Shown: positions 28,734-38,402, counted from the stretch's first letter. The stretch is 64,000 bases of DNA from Aquirickettsia sp965229725 (GCA_965229725.1 OZ245923.1:1178001-1242000); one strand, 5' to 3'. Notes: generated from the sequence alone by a model not told the origin. Program-made: numbers and translations.

Positions 28734-29147
28734 ATGCATAATTTTTTAAAGCCCACGCCCTTAAAATATAAAAACAAGATAAAGTCAGAAATCAACGTTA
28801 CGCCATTTGTTGATGTTATGTTGGTATTATTAATCATTTTTATGCTTACATCTCATATTATTAATACTGGGGTAGATATTGATTTGCCAAAATCCTCAGA
28901 AAATCTTTCAAAAAAAAATGATTATTTGAATATTCATGTGGATAAAAATTCAAATATTTATATTCAAGAAGCAATAATAAAAAAGGGTGAGATGATTAAC
29001 AAGATCAAAGCTATATTAAGTGAAAATCCGCAAATTCAAATTATGATATATGGCGACCAATCAACTCATTATGGAGATATGATATTTGTTTTTAGCACCT
29101 TAAGAGAAGCATCAATTGACAATGTCACTCTAGTAACTGAAGAATAG
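28734..29147 (+). CDS. tolR: TolR-type protein
   Basis: A 137-aa ExbD/TolR-family protein. A single N-terminal membrane helix contains the proton-relay Asp (INVTPFVDVMLVLLIIFML), followed by a periplasmic domain ending in the usual strand-helix pattern. I chose the ATG at 28734 because it follows an aagg ribosome site; a TTG at 28719 is also in frame. It begins 9 bp after the tolQ stop. Confidence 0.88.
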   Translation: MHNFLKPTPLKYKNKIKSEINVTPFVDVMLVLLIIFMLTSHIINTGVDIDLPKSSENLSKKNDYLNIHVDKNSNIYIQEAIIKKGEMINKIKAILSENPQIQIMIYGDQSTHYGDMIFVFSTLREASIDNVTLVTEE

Positions 29148-29158
29148 ACTAATTAATA

Positions 29159-29974
29159 ATGCACAAAGGATATATACTATCTATATTATTTCATATAACA
29201 GTTTTTTTATTACTGGCCCTGAATGTTAATTTATTAAAAAACCCAAAAAAAATAAGCTATCAAAAATTTTCAATTCATATAGGCCCTATAAAAAAAGCCC
29301 CACCTGAATCTCCACAGTTAGAAAAAGAGGTTACAAAAACAACTCCAATAGCTGCCGAAATTGTCAAAAAGCTAGACAAAACAAGTGCCACGAATACAAA
29401 ACAACCTGAAAATAAAAACAAAAAAGATACAGTAATAGAAAAAGAAATAAAAGAAAAGGTGAAAGAAATTTCCCCTAAAGAAATAAAAAAAATTACGAAA
29501 AAAGAAGTGCCAAAAGACAATACTCAAAAAAAACCAAAAAAAATTTCAAAAAAAAGCACTAGCAACAAAAAGAAATTGAGTCCTCCTATAAAAAAGAAAA
29601 AGATTGAAAAACAAAAGCCTAAAGAGGATATATTTTCAAAATTAGTAGGAGATGGCACCTCCTCAACTCATTTAAACACTACAGAGGCTAATTTAAATGA
29701 AAATGATGACCGAAAGATTCGAGAGCAATTGCAAAAACATTGGAATAAAACTCCCTGTTTGAGCAATATGTTAATTGAAGTTGAAATTATGATGGATTCA
29801 AATTGCAATCTTATAAATAGATCTCTTAAAAATAATTACACATCATCATCGCAGCTCAGAGCATGTGCTGAAAGCGCACTAAAAGCCACTCAGAAAGTAG
29901 ACAAATTAGCATTAGAACTCAAAAGTTGTAAAAAACACAGCCATCAATTAATGAATATAAAGTTTGTAAATTAA
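29159..29974 (+). CDS. tolA: TolA-like envelope-spanning protein
   Basis: The 271-aa protein has one N-terminal membrane helix (ILFHITVFLLLALNVNLL), a long Lys/Glu/Pro-rich stretch (about residues 50-170) that would span the periplasm, and a small C-terminal domain with Cys residues (RKIREQLQKHWNKTPCLSN). This TolA/TonB-like plan, together with its place after tolQ and tolR, supports TolA. The tolB and pal genes are not in the window. Confidence 0.8.
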   Translation: MHKGYILSILFHITVFLLLALNVNLLKNPKKISYQKFSIHIGPIKKAPPESPQLEKEVTKTTPIAAEIVKKLDKTSATNTKQPENKNKKDTVIEKEIKEKVKEISPKEIKKITKKEVPKDNTQKKPKKISKKSTSNKKKLSPPIKKKKIEKQKPKEDIFSKLVGDGTSSTHLNTTEANLNENDDRKIREQLQKHWNKTPCLSNMLIEVEIMMDSNCNLINRSLKNNYTSSSQLRACAESALKATQKVDKLALELKSCKKHSHQLMNIKFVN

Positions 29975-30359
29975 CATTAAAAGTGATTTTTTATCCACTT
30001 TATATTAATTTTTAACCCCATTGAGAAAGAAAAACTTTGCAAAAATCATTCAATAAGCAAAATAATTACACTAATCTGATAATTGATAAACACACACTCT
30101 ATCTATAGCTAAAGCAGTATAAAAGAACTATGATAAAATTGCATTAATGATGCGCCTTTCCTGTCATACACATAGTGGCACTGTAACAATTTTTCTTAAT
30201 CTAGCTATACCTTAATTACTCGACTTCCCAACATATTTTAGCTATATCTCACGTTAATTAATTCAAAGCAAAATTACATTTTCACTTGATTTTAGAAAGC
30301 GAACTATATTAACCTTACATTATAGCGAGATTAACGAATTATATTAATTTGGAGTAAAA
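29975..30359. other. Gene-free stretch before the GH64-like gene
   Basis: About 385 bp without a credible gene. It presumably holds the promoter for the next gene, whose ATG is preceded by the ribosome site ggag (30350-30353). No repeat or strong terminator hairpin is seen. Confidence 0.4.
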
Positions 30360-33107
30360 ATGACTAATATGCCTAAATTTCCTATTGAGTTTATTAATAA
30401 TGCACGAATTACTGACAATGACAACACTTATATTGTAGCAAAGGCAACTAATGCTGATGATAAGCAGTGCTTAGTTAAAATTGAAAATGGAGTTGGGGTT
30501 TGTGAAGCAGTGACAGCGCAAACAGATTCTGCAAGTTATTCCTATAAATTATCAAATTTGCCAAAAAACTCTGGTGGAAATCCTGAATTCAATCTGACTC
30601 AAATGCATTCAGGTAGAATATATGTGTCCATGAAATATCCTTTGAAATTGTATATTGACTCATCAAAGCCCGAAAATATAGCAATTATTGATCCAGATGG
30701 ATTTAAAACAAGGGATTCAAACTACTATACTATTTATGATAAATTTGAATTTACATTTAATGATAAAGGTTTATGGATTAACCCAACTGCTGTTGATTTC
30801 TTCTCAATTCCTTTGCAAATATCGCTTCCCTTATCATTATCTGACTTTAAGAACTCAGGGTTAAGTGATAAAAGAAGTGATGTTTTAACAAGTGTTGCGG
30901 AGGGATTTTCACAATCTGAATCAAAAGATGAATGGAATAAGTTATTCTTAAATATTGATGAGGTGACAACATTAAGAGTTATGTCTCCTGGTAAAGCTAT
31001 GATAAACACAGGCCCTGGATCTAATCCAACTTTTGCCTCTGATTATCTTGCAAATAATAAATTTGGGCTCAATTACATTGATTCAGTTTGGGATTATTAT
31101 AAAGCCAACACAATTAAAGTGGATTGTTCTGAGATTGCAGGAGATAAATACTTTAATCCAAAATTAAAAAACGGCTATCTATTCACTGGTCAAGTTAAAG
31201 ATGATAAATTCACATTTAGTAATGAAGGGGATGAGGTTGTATTATCTATTGCTAAACCAGAATCAATATCATTTTTTGCAGGTGCTCAAGGCAGTTTTGA
31301 CTTCCCTAATCATACAGTAGGAGCAATCATAGTAAGAGCTTTAACTGCAGCATTTGATGCTGGTCTTTTACCAGCCGATAATGACATCACTTTAAATAAA
31401 GATTATTTTAAATCTAAACACGATGATTTTTATACGAACAATGCTCGTCTAGATAATGAGGGAGGACCTTGGTTTGATCTATACTCAAAAGAAGTCCATA
31501 GTTTTAAAGGTCAACCGATCTACACATTTGCATATGACGATGCACTTGGGCAAGATGGTACACTACACTCTCCTGATGCGGATAATATTGGTAAAGTTTC
31601 AGTCACAATAGGAGATATGACAGGAACAACAATTCCAGATCCTTATGCAGATGACACTAAATACACAGCTACTGTAAATTTAGGAAAAAATAAAAAAGAT
31701 GCATTTTACAGTCTTAAATACAAGGATGAAGTAATAGGACCCGATAAGCCAGTAATATTAAAAGATGTCACAAGTCCTTTTGTGGTTACGTTTAATGGAA
31801 TAGAGGAGAGTATTTACATTAAATATCCAATGGTTATACCCTATAATCCTATAGCTGAAGGAATAGTTATTGATTTAGATAAAGTGAATCCTTCTTCTGT
31901 CACAATTAATTTCCCCGGACCTCCAAAGGATGTAACTCCTGAGGACATAAAGCATATTGATCTACCTAATATTGATTTAATTGCCTTGGGTGCTGGTGCA
32001 GATTGTGCAGAAAAAATTGCAGAAAAAGCAAGCATCATGATTATTCGTCACCATCAAGATAGTTGTGATGATAAAGATCCAAATGGCAAAGATCAAAAAA
32101 GCCTTGATAAGTGGGAAAATGCGTATGAGCATGTAGGGCGTGCTATAGCATACTATACACAGTGTAACGGATTGTATCCAATAGGAAAAATAGTGTATGT
32201 TGCAGGAGATGGAGAACAGCTTGATGGCCATTGGCAAACTCCTAAACCAATGAATACGGCAGATGTTGTTGTAAAAACACTTGCAAAAACCTATCGTGAA
32301 GATTTTTCTAACAGTGACTCTAAATTCAAAGAATCCAGTTATTTGAAGGGCGGAAAGGTTATTCATGATCTTAATGGGAATTCAATTGTAGCAGATTATA
32401 TAGGTGATAATAACTATGCTGGATACACTGACATTACAAAATACATATTAAATATGACATCAAACTCAGACTATAAGTATTCTGTATTATTAGTCGGAGA
32501 TTATAATGGGTTATCAGAAGAAGCTCGTGGCATGGAAGTTAATGGAAAAGGTAGCGAAAAAAAGCATTTATATGAAATTTTCCAAGATAATATACCAGGC
32601 AGTAAACTAGCAACGCCTACTCATTGGGATTCATGGTATGGAATGTATTCATTGGAATATAGCAAAGATACTCCTCGTACTGTAGAAAAAAGTGGAAGTA
32701 CAATTGGTCAAAATACGGAAGAAGGTCCATGTATTGATAAGCATACCCATAAAAACCAAATCCTTCCTAGTGATTCATTTTATTATTCGCCTGCAACTCT
32801 AAGTGATGCCGAATTTAAAACAAGTGATCAAACTAAATTAAAAGCAGCAAGTAGTTTCAAGAAAAAAGCAGTTAATGAAGCAAATAACAAGATATTAGCA
32901 GCAGTAGATTTTGATCAATTGGTACAAGAACATCATCCAGATACCATCGAAAAAGCGGTCAATACTATGTGCTCACACACAGAAACATTTCAAGAAGGTG
33001 ATTTAAAGAAACTTGCTATAAGTCATGAAGTATACTCTAAGCCAGAGCAGTATACTTCAAGCGATGTGGATTATGCAGAAGTTTGTATAGAGCATGGAAT
33101 TTGCTAA
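30360..33107 (+). CDS. GH64-like (beta-1,3-glucanase fold) multidomain protein, 915 aa
   Basis: Residues 1 to about 425 follow the glycoside hydrolase family 64 / thaumatin-like pattern: SGRIYVSMKYPLKLYID, FEFTFNDKGLWINPTAVDFF, EWNKLFLN, YIDSVWDYY, GQVKDDKFTFS, VRALTAAFDAGLLP and YTFAYDDALGQDGT. GH64 enzymes cut beta-1,3-glucan. Residues about 555-780 have a possible histidine-phosphatase-like region (IMIIRHHQDSC, Arg563-His565, and YSVLLVGDYNGL) with imperfect motifs. Residues 837-915 are a module also found in the cassette array at 40-44 kb. No signal peptide is visible, so secretion would need a dedicated system. Catalysis is not proven from sequence. Confidence 0.7.
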   Translation: MTNMPKFPIEFINNARITDNDNTYIVAKATNADDKQCLVKIENGVGVCEAVTAQTDSASYSYKLSNLPKNSGGNPEFNLTQMHSGRIYVSMKYPLKLYIDSSKPENIAIIDPDGFKTRDSNYYTIYDKFEFTFNDKGLWINPTAVDFFSIPLQISLPLSLSDFKNSGLSDKRSDVLTSVAEGFSQSESKDEWNKLFLNIDEVTTLRVMSPGKAMINTGPGSNPTFASDYLANNKFGLNYIDSVWDYYKANTIKVDCSEIAGDKYFNPKLKNGYLFTGQVKDDKFTFSNEGDEVVLSIAKPESISFFAGAQGSFDFPNHTVGAIIVRALTAAFDAGLLPADNDITLNKDYFKSKHDDFYTNNARLDNEGGPWFDLYSKEVHSFKGQPIYTFAYDDALGQDGTLHSPDADNIGKVSVTIGDMTGTTIPDPYADDTKYTATVNLGKNKKDAFYSLKYKDEVIGPDKPVILKDVTSPFVVTFNGIEESIYIKYPMVIPYNPIAEGIVIDLDKVNPSSVTINFPGPPKDVTPEDIKHIDLPNIDLIALGAGADCAEKIAEKASIMIIRHHQDSCDDKDPNGKDQKSLDKWENAYEHVGRAIAYYTQCNGLYPIGKIVYVAGDGEQLDGHWQTPKPMNTADVVVKTLAKTYREDFSNSDSKFKESSYLKGGKVIHDLNGNSIVADYIGDNNYAGYTDITKYILNMTSNSDYKYSVLLVGDYNGLSEEARGMEVNGKGSEKKHLYEIFQDNIPGSKLATPTHWDSWYGMYSLEYSKDTPRTVEKSGSTIGQNTEEGPCIDKHTHKNQILPSDSFYYSPATLSDAEFKTSDQTKLKAASSFKKKAVNEANNKILAAVDFDQLVQEHHPDTIEKAVNTMCSHTETFQEGDLKKLAISHEVYSKPEQYTSSDVDYAEVCIEHGIC

Positions 33108-33136
33108 TTGAGAATAATTATTTATATAGGGGTAAA

Positions 33137-33814
33137 ATGAATAAATACACATTAGGAATCATAGGTGGATTACTTGCAATAAGTAATTCATCTGCAAAAG
33201 ATAATAACTACTACGTCAAAGCCGAGGTTGGAGTTGCAAAATCTGAAAAAATAAAATCTGATCAAATTTTTTATAAATATAGTGGGAATAAAAGCTTTAA
33301 TTCAAGTCCAGTTTATTCTTTGGGTTTTGGATATAAAATAAATGATAAATTACGATCAGAAGTAACCTATAGTTATACAGATTTGAAGTATAAGTTTAAT
33401 GGTCCTAGTCCTCAAAACAAAAATGTAGTTATTAATTGTGCGCAAAAAGTGAATATTCAAACAGGTATGGTTAATCTTTTTTATGATGTTGCAACTTATC
33501 AGAAATTAACGCCTTATATTGGTTTTGGTTTAGGCTATGCCAAGATAAATCCTAAACAGGCTAGTTTAGTTAGTAAAACTCTTGATAGATTGTATCAGTC
33601 AAATAAATCTGAAAATTTAACCTATGCTTTGATGGGTGGATTATCAATTGATATAACTGATAAAATAAATTTTGACATTGGGTATAAGTTTCAAGACTTT
33701 GGTAAAGTTAAACCCCTCTATACTTCAAATATGTTGGCAGCAGCACAACAAGTTGAAAAGGGCTTTAAAATAAAAACTCACAGCGGAACAATTGGTGTTA
33801 GATATAGCTTTTAG
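33137..33814 (+). CDS. Outer-membrane beta-barrel protein, full-length, 225 aa
   Basis: It has an N-terminal signal peptide (MNKYTLGIIGGLLAIS, probable cleavage after NSSA). An eight-strand-type small barrel follows, with alternating strands such as SLGFGYKINDKLRSEVTYSY, YIGFGLGYAK and the C-terminal TIGVRYSF ending in Phe, which fits outer-membrane assembly. It belongs to the porin-like surface-antigen class seen in Rickettsiales. The first 90 or so residues recur, with changes clustered in two loops, in five truncated genes at 40.7-43.6 kb. It starts 29 bp after the GH64-like gene with ribosome site agggg, so the two are probably co-transcribed. Confidence 0.8.
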   Translation: MNKYTLGIIGGLLAISNSSAKDNNYYVKAEVGVAKSEKIKSDQIFYKYSGNKSFNSSPVYSLGFGYKINDKLRSEVTYSYTDLKYKFNGPSPQNKNVVINCAQKVNIQTGMVNLFYDVATYQKLTPYIGFGLGYAKINPKQASLVSKTLDRLYQSNKSENLTYALMGGLSIDITDKINFDIGYKFQDFGKVKPLYTSNMLAAAQQVEKGFKIKTHSGTIGVRYSF

Positions 33815-34146
33815 TAACATATAGGTTCAGGAGAGAAGGAAAATAGATCACCCTCTCACAAAGCCCTCTTGCTTATTAAGGAGGGTCGATTCTTTCCGCC
33901 TAATATAGTAGCCACAATCGCATTGCATGATGCCGCATCAGATGCAAATATCGGCATCACGTCATTCGTCTTCACTGCATAATTAAAATCAATTATAGAT
34001 AAAATTAATCACAGCTAACATTTAGCCTGTTCGAAGATTTTGAGGTTTTAATAATGTTTTTCAATAATTCTTAGAGGAATTTTTACTCATGTGCATCTTT
34101 ATCAATATCTTATTTTTTACATATATTTTGCATGCCACTGAAAACA
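33815..34146. other. Gene-free stretch with weak hairpin
   Basis: A possible hairpin (CCCTCTT ... AAGGAGGG, about 33881-33902) follows the barrel gene but lacks a following T-run, so it is at best a weak terminator. Nothing else is recognised before the tRNA genes. Confidence 0.35.
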
Positions 34147-34222
34147 TGGTGGAGGCAAGCAGATTCGAACTGCTGACCCTCTGCTTGCAAAGCAGATGCT
34201 CTACCAACTGAGCTATGCCCCC
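34147..34222 (-). tRNA. tRNA-Ala (TGC)
   Basis: On the minus strand, GGGGGCA pairs with TGCCTCC to form the acceptor. The D-arm is AGCTCAGTTGGTAGAGC, the anticodon loop is CTTTGCAAG (anticodon TGC), and the T-loop is GTTCGAATC. The CCA end is encoded. Confidence 0.95.
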
Positions 34223-34226
34223 AAAA

Positions 34227-34301
34227 TGGAGCGGGCGAAGGGAGTCGAACCCTCGACCCCAACCTTGGCAAGGTTGTGCTCTACCACTGAGCTACGCCCG
34301 C
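34227..34301 (-). tRNA. tRNA-Gly (GCC)
   Basis: On the minus strand, acceptor GCGGGCG pairs with CGCCCGC, the D-arm is AGCTCAGTGGTAGAGC, the anticodon stem-loop is CCTTGCCAAGG (anticodon GCC), and the T-loop is GTTCGACTC. CCA is encoded. Only 4 bp separate it from tRNA-Ala, so both come from one transcript. Confidence 0.95.
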
Positions 34302-34433
34302 TCTTTATATGTATAACAAAATAAAATATACCTAAAATAATATTAAATGCAATCTAATAACTTAAATAAGTAAGTTTATTACACAAAACTTGTCATAAAA
34401 TTATTGCTATGCTATTAGATTAGTTATTAAAAC

Positions 34434-34507
34434 TAGGGGTGTACATTAAAATATGTGCTGAGAAATACCCTTTGAACCTGAAAAGGATAATACCTTCGGA
34501 GGAAAGT
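34434..34507 (+). promoter_or_regulatory. TPP riboswitch (thi-box)
   Basis: The conserved thi-box elements are present in order: AGGGGTG, then GTGCTGAGA with ATACCCTTTGAACCTG, then GGATAATACC and GGAGGAAAG. It ends five bases before the thiM start, and its last part includes the ribosome site GGAGGAAAG. TPP binding probably blocks translation initiation. This makes the downstream thi genes thiamine-repressed. Confidence 0.93.
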
Positions 34508-34512
34508 TTGCT

Positions 34513-35328
34513 ATGATAAAAAAAGATATTTGGAACATATTCCAAAAAGTTCGCCAAGATAATCCACTTATTCAAAATATCACAAATTTTGTTGTGATGC
34601 AGCACACAGCCAATGTGCTTCTTGCAACTGGTGCATCACCTATAATGTCTAATATCAGTGATGAATTTAAAGAGCTATATATGGCCACTAAGGCAATATC
34701 AATTAATATCGGGATGCTGGATCCATTATGGGAAAAAAATATTATTGATTCATTAAATATATCTAAAACTTATAAATTACCTGTAATTTTTGATCCCGTT
34801 GGGTCTGGTGCAACAGAATATAGAACTAATTTTTCAAAAAAAATTATCAAAGAGTTCGATATTAAAGTTATTAGGGGCAATCCCTCTGAAATTTTATCCT
34901 TAGCACCAGTCTCAAACACAAATAATATTAGCGCATCTAAGGGAGTAGACAGCTGCATCGGATCAAATCAAGTCTTAGAATGCGCAAGGATAATAGCTAA
35001 CACCTACAAGACTATTATAGCAGTAACAGGACAGGAGGATTACATAACTGATGGCAAGCAATTATATAGACTATCTAATGGTAATATATTAATGCAAAAA
35101 GTAACTGGCATGGGATGTGCACTAGGCTCATTTATTGCAAGTTTTATTGCAGTTGAAAAAAATTATTATGATGCCACAGTTGCTGCAGTGGCAATTTATG
35201 GAGTTGTAGGTCAAATTGCAGCACAAACATCCTCAGGGCCCGGTTCTTTTCAACAAAATTTTATTGATGTTTTATATAACTTGAATAAAGAAGATTTTCT
35301 AAACAATTTAGAAATTTCAAAATGCTGA
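34513..35328 (+). CDS. thiM: Hydroxyethylthiazole kinase
   Basis: ThiM phosphorylates salvaged thiazole alcohol. The 271-aa protein shows the family motifs NPLIQNITNFVVMQHTANVL, GASPIMS, VIFDPVGSGATEYRT, IRGNPSEIL and VTGMGCALGSFIASF (catalytic Cys region). It is the first gene under the TPP riboswitch and overlaps thiE by 7 bp. Confidence 0.94.
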   Translation: MIKKDIWNIFQKVRQDNPLIQNITNFVVMQHTANVLLATGASPIMSNISDEFKELYMATKAISINIGMLDPLWEKNIIDSLNISKTYKLPVIFDPVGSGATEYRTNFSKKIIKEFDIKVIRGNPSEILSLAPVSNTNNISASKGVDSCIGSNQVLECARIIANTYKTIIAVTGQEDYITDGKQLYRLSNGNILMQKVTGMGCALGSFIASFIAVEKNYYDATVAAVAIYGVVGQIAAQTSSGPGSFQQNFIDVLYNLNKEDFLNNLEISKC

Positions 35329-35966
35329 AAGATATTCTAAAATTATATTTGATCACAAATCGTAATAAGCAAATTTCCGATATAGAATTTTTAGATTTAA
35401 TTGAACAGGCAATTTTAGGCGGAGTTACCTCCGTACAACTACGAGAAAAGAATTTAGAGTATGAAAAGTTTTTAAAATTAGCTGCTCAGTGCAAAGAAAT
35501 TACTGCAAAATATAATATACCACTATTCATCAACGATAATATAGATATTGCTAAGAAAGTATCGGCTTATGGCATACATATTGGTCAAGGCGACACTTCA
35601 TTACAAAATGCCAGAGAGTTTTTAGGAGCTAATTTTATCATTGGTATTTCCATTAACAACCTGGCTCAATTAAACGATAAACAAAATCAATATGCTGATT
35701 ATCTTTCTATAGGTCCTATTTTTCAAACAAGCACTAAGCATGATGCAGAAAATCCTACTGGTGTACAAGCAATTTCGTTATTGACCTACAATAAGAGCAA
35801 ACCGATGATCGCAATTGGTGGGATAGCACTTAGTAATATTCATGCATTAATGAATTCAGAGCTGGATGGATTTGCAATAAGCTCCGCTATTTTTGATCAC
35901 AAAAATCCAATAATTCAAGCTAATCAATTTAGACTTAAAATTGATAAATTAATGGAGTACAAATGA
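35322..35966 (+). CDS. thiE: Thiamine-phosphate synthase
   Basis: ThiE joins HMP-diphosphate and thiazole phosphate into thiamine phosphate. The 214-aa TIM barrel has LYLITNR, GGVTSVQLREKN, PLFINDNIDIA, GIHIGQGD, YLSIGPIFQTSTK and AIGGIALSNI. It overlaps thiM (7 bp) and thiL (4 bp). Confidence 0.94.
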   Translation: MLKDILKLYLITNRNKQISDIEFLDLIEQAILGGVTSVQLREKNLEYEKFLKLAAQCKEITAKYNIPLFINDNIDIAKKVSAYGIHIGQGDTSLQNAREFLGANFIIGISINNLAQLNDKQNQYADYLSIGPIFQTSTKHDAENPTGVQAISLLTYNKSKPMIAIGGIALSNIHALMNSELDGFAISSAIFDHKNPIIQANQFRLKIDKLMEYK

Positions 35967-36949
35967 ATTTTTCTGAAGAAAATATCATAGAAATGCTCAA
36001 AGAATCGACCTTACCAAACGGAGTGCTTGGTATTGGGGATGATTGCGCTGTAATACCACAAAACGAGCATAGTTCATTGCTCATATCAACTGATGCATTA
36101 GTTGAAGATGTACACTTTTCTATAAGCACTATTTCTCCAGAAAACCTAGGTTCAAAATCAATTAGTGTAAATATAAGTGATATAGCTGCCATGGGGGGTA
36201 TACCAAAATTTGTATTTATATCTTGTGCAATACCAAATCATCTAGATAACTCCTTCATAAAAAGATTCATATCAGGAATCAAAGAGCAAGCAACAAAACA
36301 TAATATCCATATTTTAGGTGGAGACACTACAGCCTCTCAATCAAAACTTTTTATTTCTATAACAATCATTGGAGAAGCAAATAATAATAAAATTAAATAC
36401 AGATCTTCTGCAAAAATAGGAGATTATATTTGTGTAACAGGTATGCCTGGAGCGTCGGCAGCAGGATTAGAGTTAACAAAAAATATGCACTCACCCAAAA
36501 GTGAAGATGAAAATTACCTAATAAACAAACATGTTGCCCCATATATTTATCTTCAGGAATCCCAATACTTAGCAAATTTTAATAACGTCCATGCCATGAT
36601 GGATTGTTCAGATGGTTTGAATAAAGACCTAAGTAGAATTTGCAAACAATCAGATTGCTCAGCAAATATCGTCATTGATAAGATTCCTATTGATGATAAA
36701 TTGCAAAGAGTTTGTGTAAAAAATAATTGGGATGCATATCAATTTTTACTAACTGGTGGAGAAGATTATTATCTAATTTTTACTTTGGATCCTAAATATT
36801 TCAAAGATATATGTGAGAAATATTTTACAAAATTTAATAAAAAATTTCACCATATTGGCAATATTATAGCTAAGAATGCCCAGCAAATTTCATATTTTAA
36901 TAACGGAGCTAAATATTTAAATATACATCAAGATTTTAAACACTTTTAA
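35963..36949 (+). CDS. thiL: Thiamine-monophosphate kinase
   Basis: ThiL makes thiamine diphosphate from the monophosphate. The 328-aa protein starts with GIGDDCAVI, has STDALVEDVHFS, VNISDIAAMGG, GGDTTAS, VTGMPGASAAGLEL, MDCSDGLNKDL and LLTGGEDYYLIFT, the usual series of ATP- and substrate-binding motifs. Length is normal. Confidence 0.94.
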   Translation: MNFSEENIIEMLKESTLPNGVLGIGDDCAVIPQNEHSSLLISTDALVEDVHFSISTISPENLGSKSISVNISDIAAMGGIPKFVFISCAIPNHLDNSFIKRFISGIKEQATKHNIHILGGDTTASQSKLFISITIIGEANNNKIKYRSSAKIGDYICVTGMPGASAAGLELTKNMHSPKSEDENYLINKHVAPYIYLQESQYLANFNNVHAMMDCSDGLNKDLSRICKQSDCSANIVIDKIPIDDKLQRVCVKNNWDAYQFLLTGGEDYYLIFTLDPKYFKDICEKYFTKFNKKFHHIGNIIAKNAQQISYFNNGAKYLNIHQDFKHF

Positions 36950-36951
36950 TT

Positions 36952-37776
36952 ATGAAAAAATATATAAGAGCATTAAGTATTGCTGGATTTGATGGGAGCG
37001 GTGGAGCAGGGATACAGGCAGATTTAAAAACTTTTTCTGCTCTAAATTGTTATGGCATGACAGTACTCACATCATTACCAATTCAAAATACGATTGGAGT
37101 ATCAAAAATTTATGATTTGCCAATTGAATCAATAGCCGAGCAAATATCCTCTATTATAGGAGATATTGGCGTTGATGTCATAAAAATTGGAATGTTACAC
37201 AAACCAGAGATAATTGAAATTGTGCACAATAATCTGGCTGAATATTCAATGATACCAATAATAACTGACCCCGTCATGTTTGCTAAAAGTGGAGATTTAT
37301 TATTGCAAAAAGTAGCTTTAGCATCTTTAAAGACTAAAATGCTCCCTATTTCTACGATTATCACTCCAAATATTTATGAAGCACAATATTTGTCTGGATT
37401 AAAAATTATTTCCAAAAGCAATATGATTACTGCAGCAAAAAAAATCTCTATATACGGCTCAAAGTTTATAGTAATCAAAGGTGGGCATCTAGAACAAGAG
37501 GAAGATTGCTGGGATTTATTATATGATTGTGAGAATCAAAAAAGCAATTGGTTTTCAAATAAAAGAATAAAAACAAAAAATTTACACGGTACTGGATGCA
37601 CATTCTCTGCCGCAATTGCATCTTACGTAGGTAATAAATTTTCTATTTATGATTCAGTAAAAAATGCAAATTTATATATTAATAAAGCGATTGAAAGCGG
37701 CTCTAAATACAAATTAGGCAAAGGATCTGGTCCTGTAGATCATTTTTATTTTATGGAGAGAATTAAATGCAAATAA
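36952..37776 (+). CDS. thiD: HMP/HMP-phosphate kinase
   Basis: ThiD phosphorylates hydroxymethylpyrimidine twice. The 274-aa ribokinase-like protein has AGFDGSGGAGIQADLKTFSA, VDVIKIGMLH, ITDPVMFAKSGD, TPNIYEAQYL, VIKGGH and HGTGCTFSAAIAS. It overlaps tenA by 10 bp. Confidence 0.94.
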   Translation: MKKYIRALSIAGFDGSGGAGIQADLKTFSALNCYGMTVLTSLPIQNTIGVSKIYDLPIESIAEQISSIIGDIGVDVIKIGMLHKPEIIEIVHNNLAEYSMIPIITDPVMFAKSGDLLLQKVALASLKTKMLPISTIITPNIYEAQYLSGLKIISKSNMITAAKKISIYGSKFIVIKGGHLEQEEDCWDLLYDCENQKSNWFSNKRIKTKNLHGTGCTFSAAIASYVGNKFSIYDSVKNANLYINKAIESGSKYKLGKGSGPVDHFYFMERIKCK

Positions 37777-38402
37777 CGGATTTTTTTCATTCAATTGAAG
37801 GTATTTATTTAACAATACTTAATTGTGACTTTAATAAGGAGTTAGCCAACGGTCTACTTAAAAAGCAGGCTTTTGAAAGGTACATGCAGCAAGATTCATT
37901 GTATTTAATTGACTTTGCAAAAGCTTTAGCTATTACAGCAACAAAAAGCCTAAGTACCGAACACTTCTCTCAATTATTACATCTCGCAGACGGCGCTTTA
38001 ATAGCAGAAAGAGAATTGCATAATTATTACTTTAAAGAATTTGGCATAAAGCCTGTAAATATAAAAAATACCGCCTGCGTAGCATATACTAATTTTCTGT
38101 TAGCATCCGCTTATGCCCATAGTTATGAGGAATCATTAGTCGCACTACTACCTTGTTTTTATATTTACAGGGAGGTTGGTAATTATATCAAAAAACAATC
38201 TTTTCCAAGCAATCCATATTCATTGTGGATTGATACTTACTCAGGCGCAGAGTTTTCTAATGCAGTTGATACTATGTTAAATATAACACAACAAGCCGTA
38301 TCAAATATTTCATTTGATTCTAGCAAAGGCATAAAATTACTAGAATTATTTAAAACATCCACTGAATTAGAATTATTTTTTTGGAATGATTCCTATACAT
38401 AA
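37767..38402 (+). CDS. tenA: TenA-family thiamine-salvage protein (aminopyrimidine aminohydrolase)
   Basis: The 211-aa all-helical protein matches TenA_C. It has an N-terminal LLKKQAFERYMQQDSLYL segment and the Cys-containing catalytic block VALLPCFYIYREVGNYI. It salvages pyrimidine from degraded thiamine. As the last gene of the riboswitch operon it supplies HMP to ThiD. The thiC and thiG genes are absent here, so the operon is a salvage set. Confidence 0.92.
   Translation: MQITDFFHSIEGIYLTILNCDFNKELANGLLKKQAFERYMQQDSLYLIDFAKALAITATKSLSTEHFSQLLHLADGALIAERELHNYYFKEFGIKPVNIKNTACVAYTNFLLASAYAHSYEESLVALLPCFYIYREVGNYIKKQSFPSNPYSLWIDTYSGAEFSNAVDTMLNITQQAVSNISFDSSKGIKLLELFKTSTELELFFWNDSYT

Noticed and set aside
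33083..33136. Upstream-extended start of the outer-membrane gene
   Set aside because: The extension lies within the previous gene's end and would bury the signal peptide; the ATG at 33137 has a ribosome site and begins the signal peptide. The same applies at 43223.
33881..33902. Strong intrinsic terminator after the outer-membrane gene
   Set aside because: The hairpin has a short imperfect stem and no following T-run.
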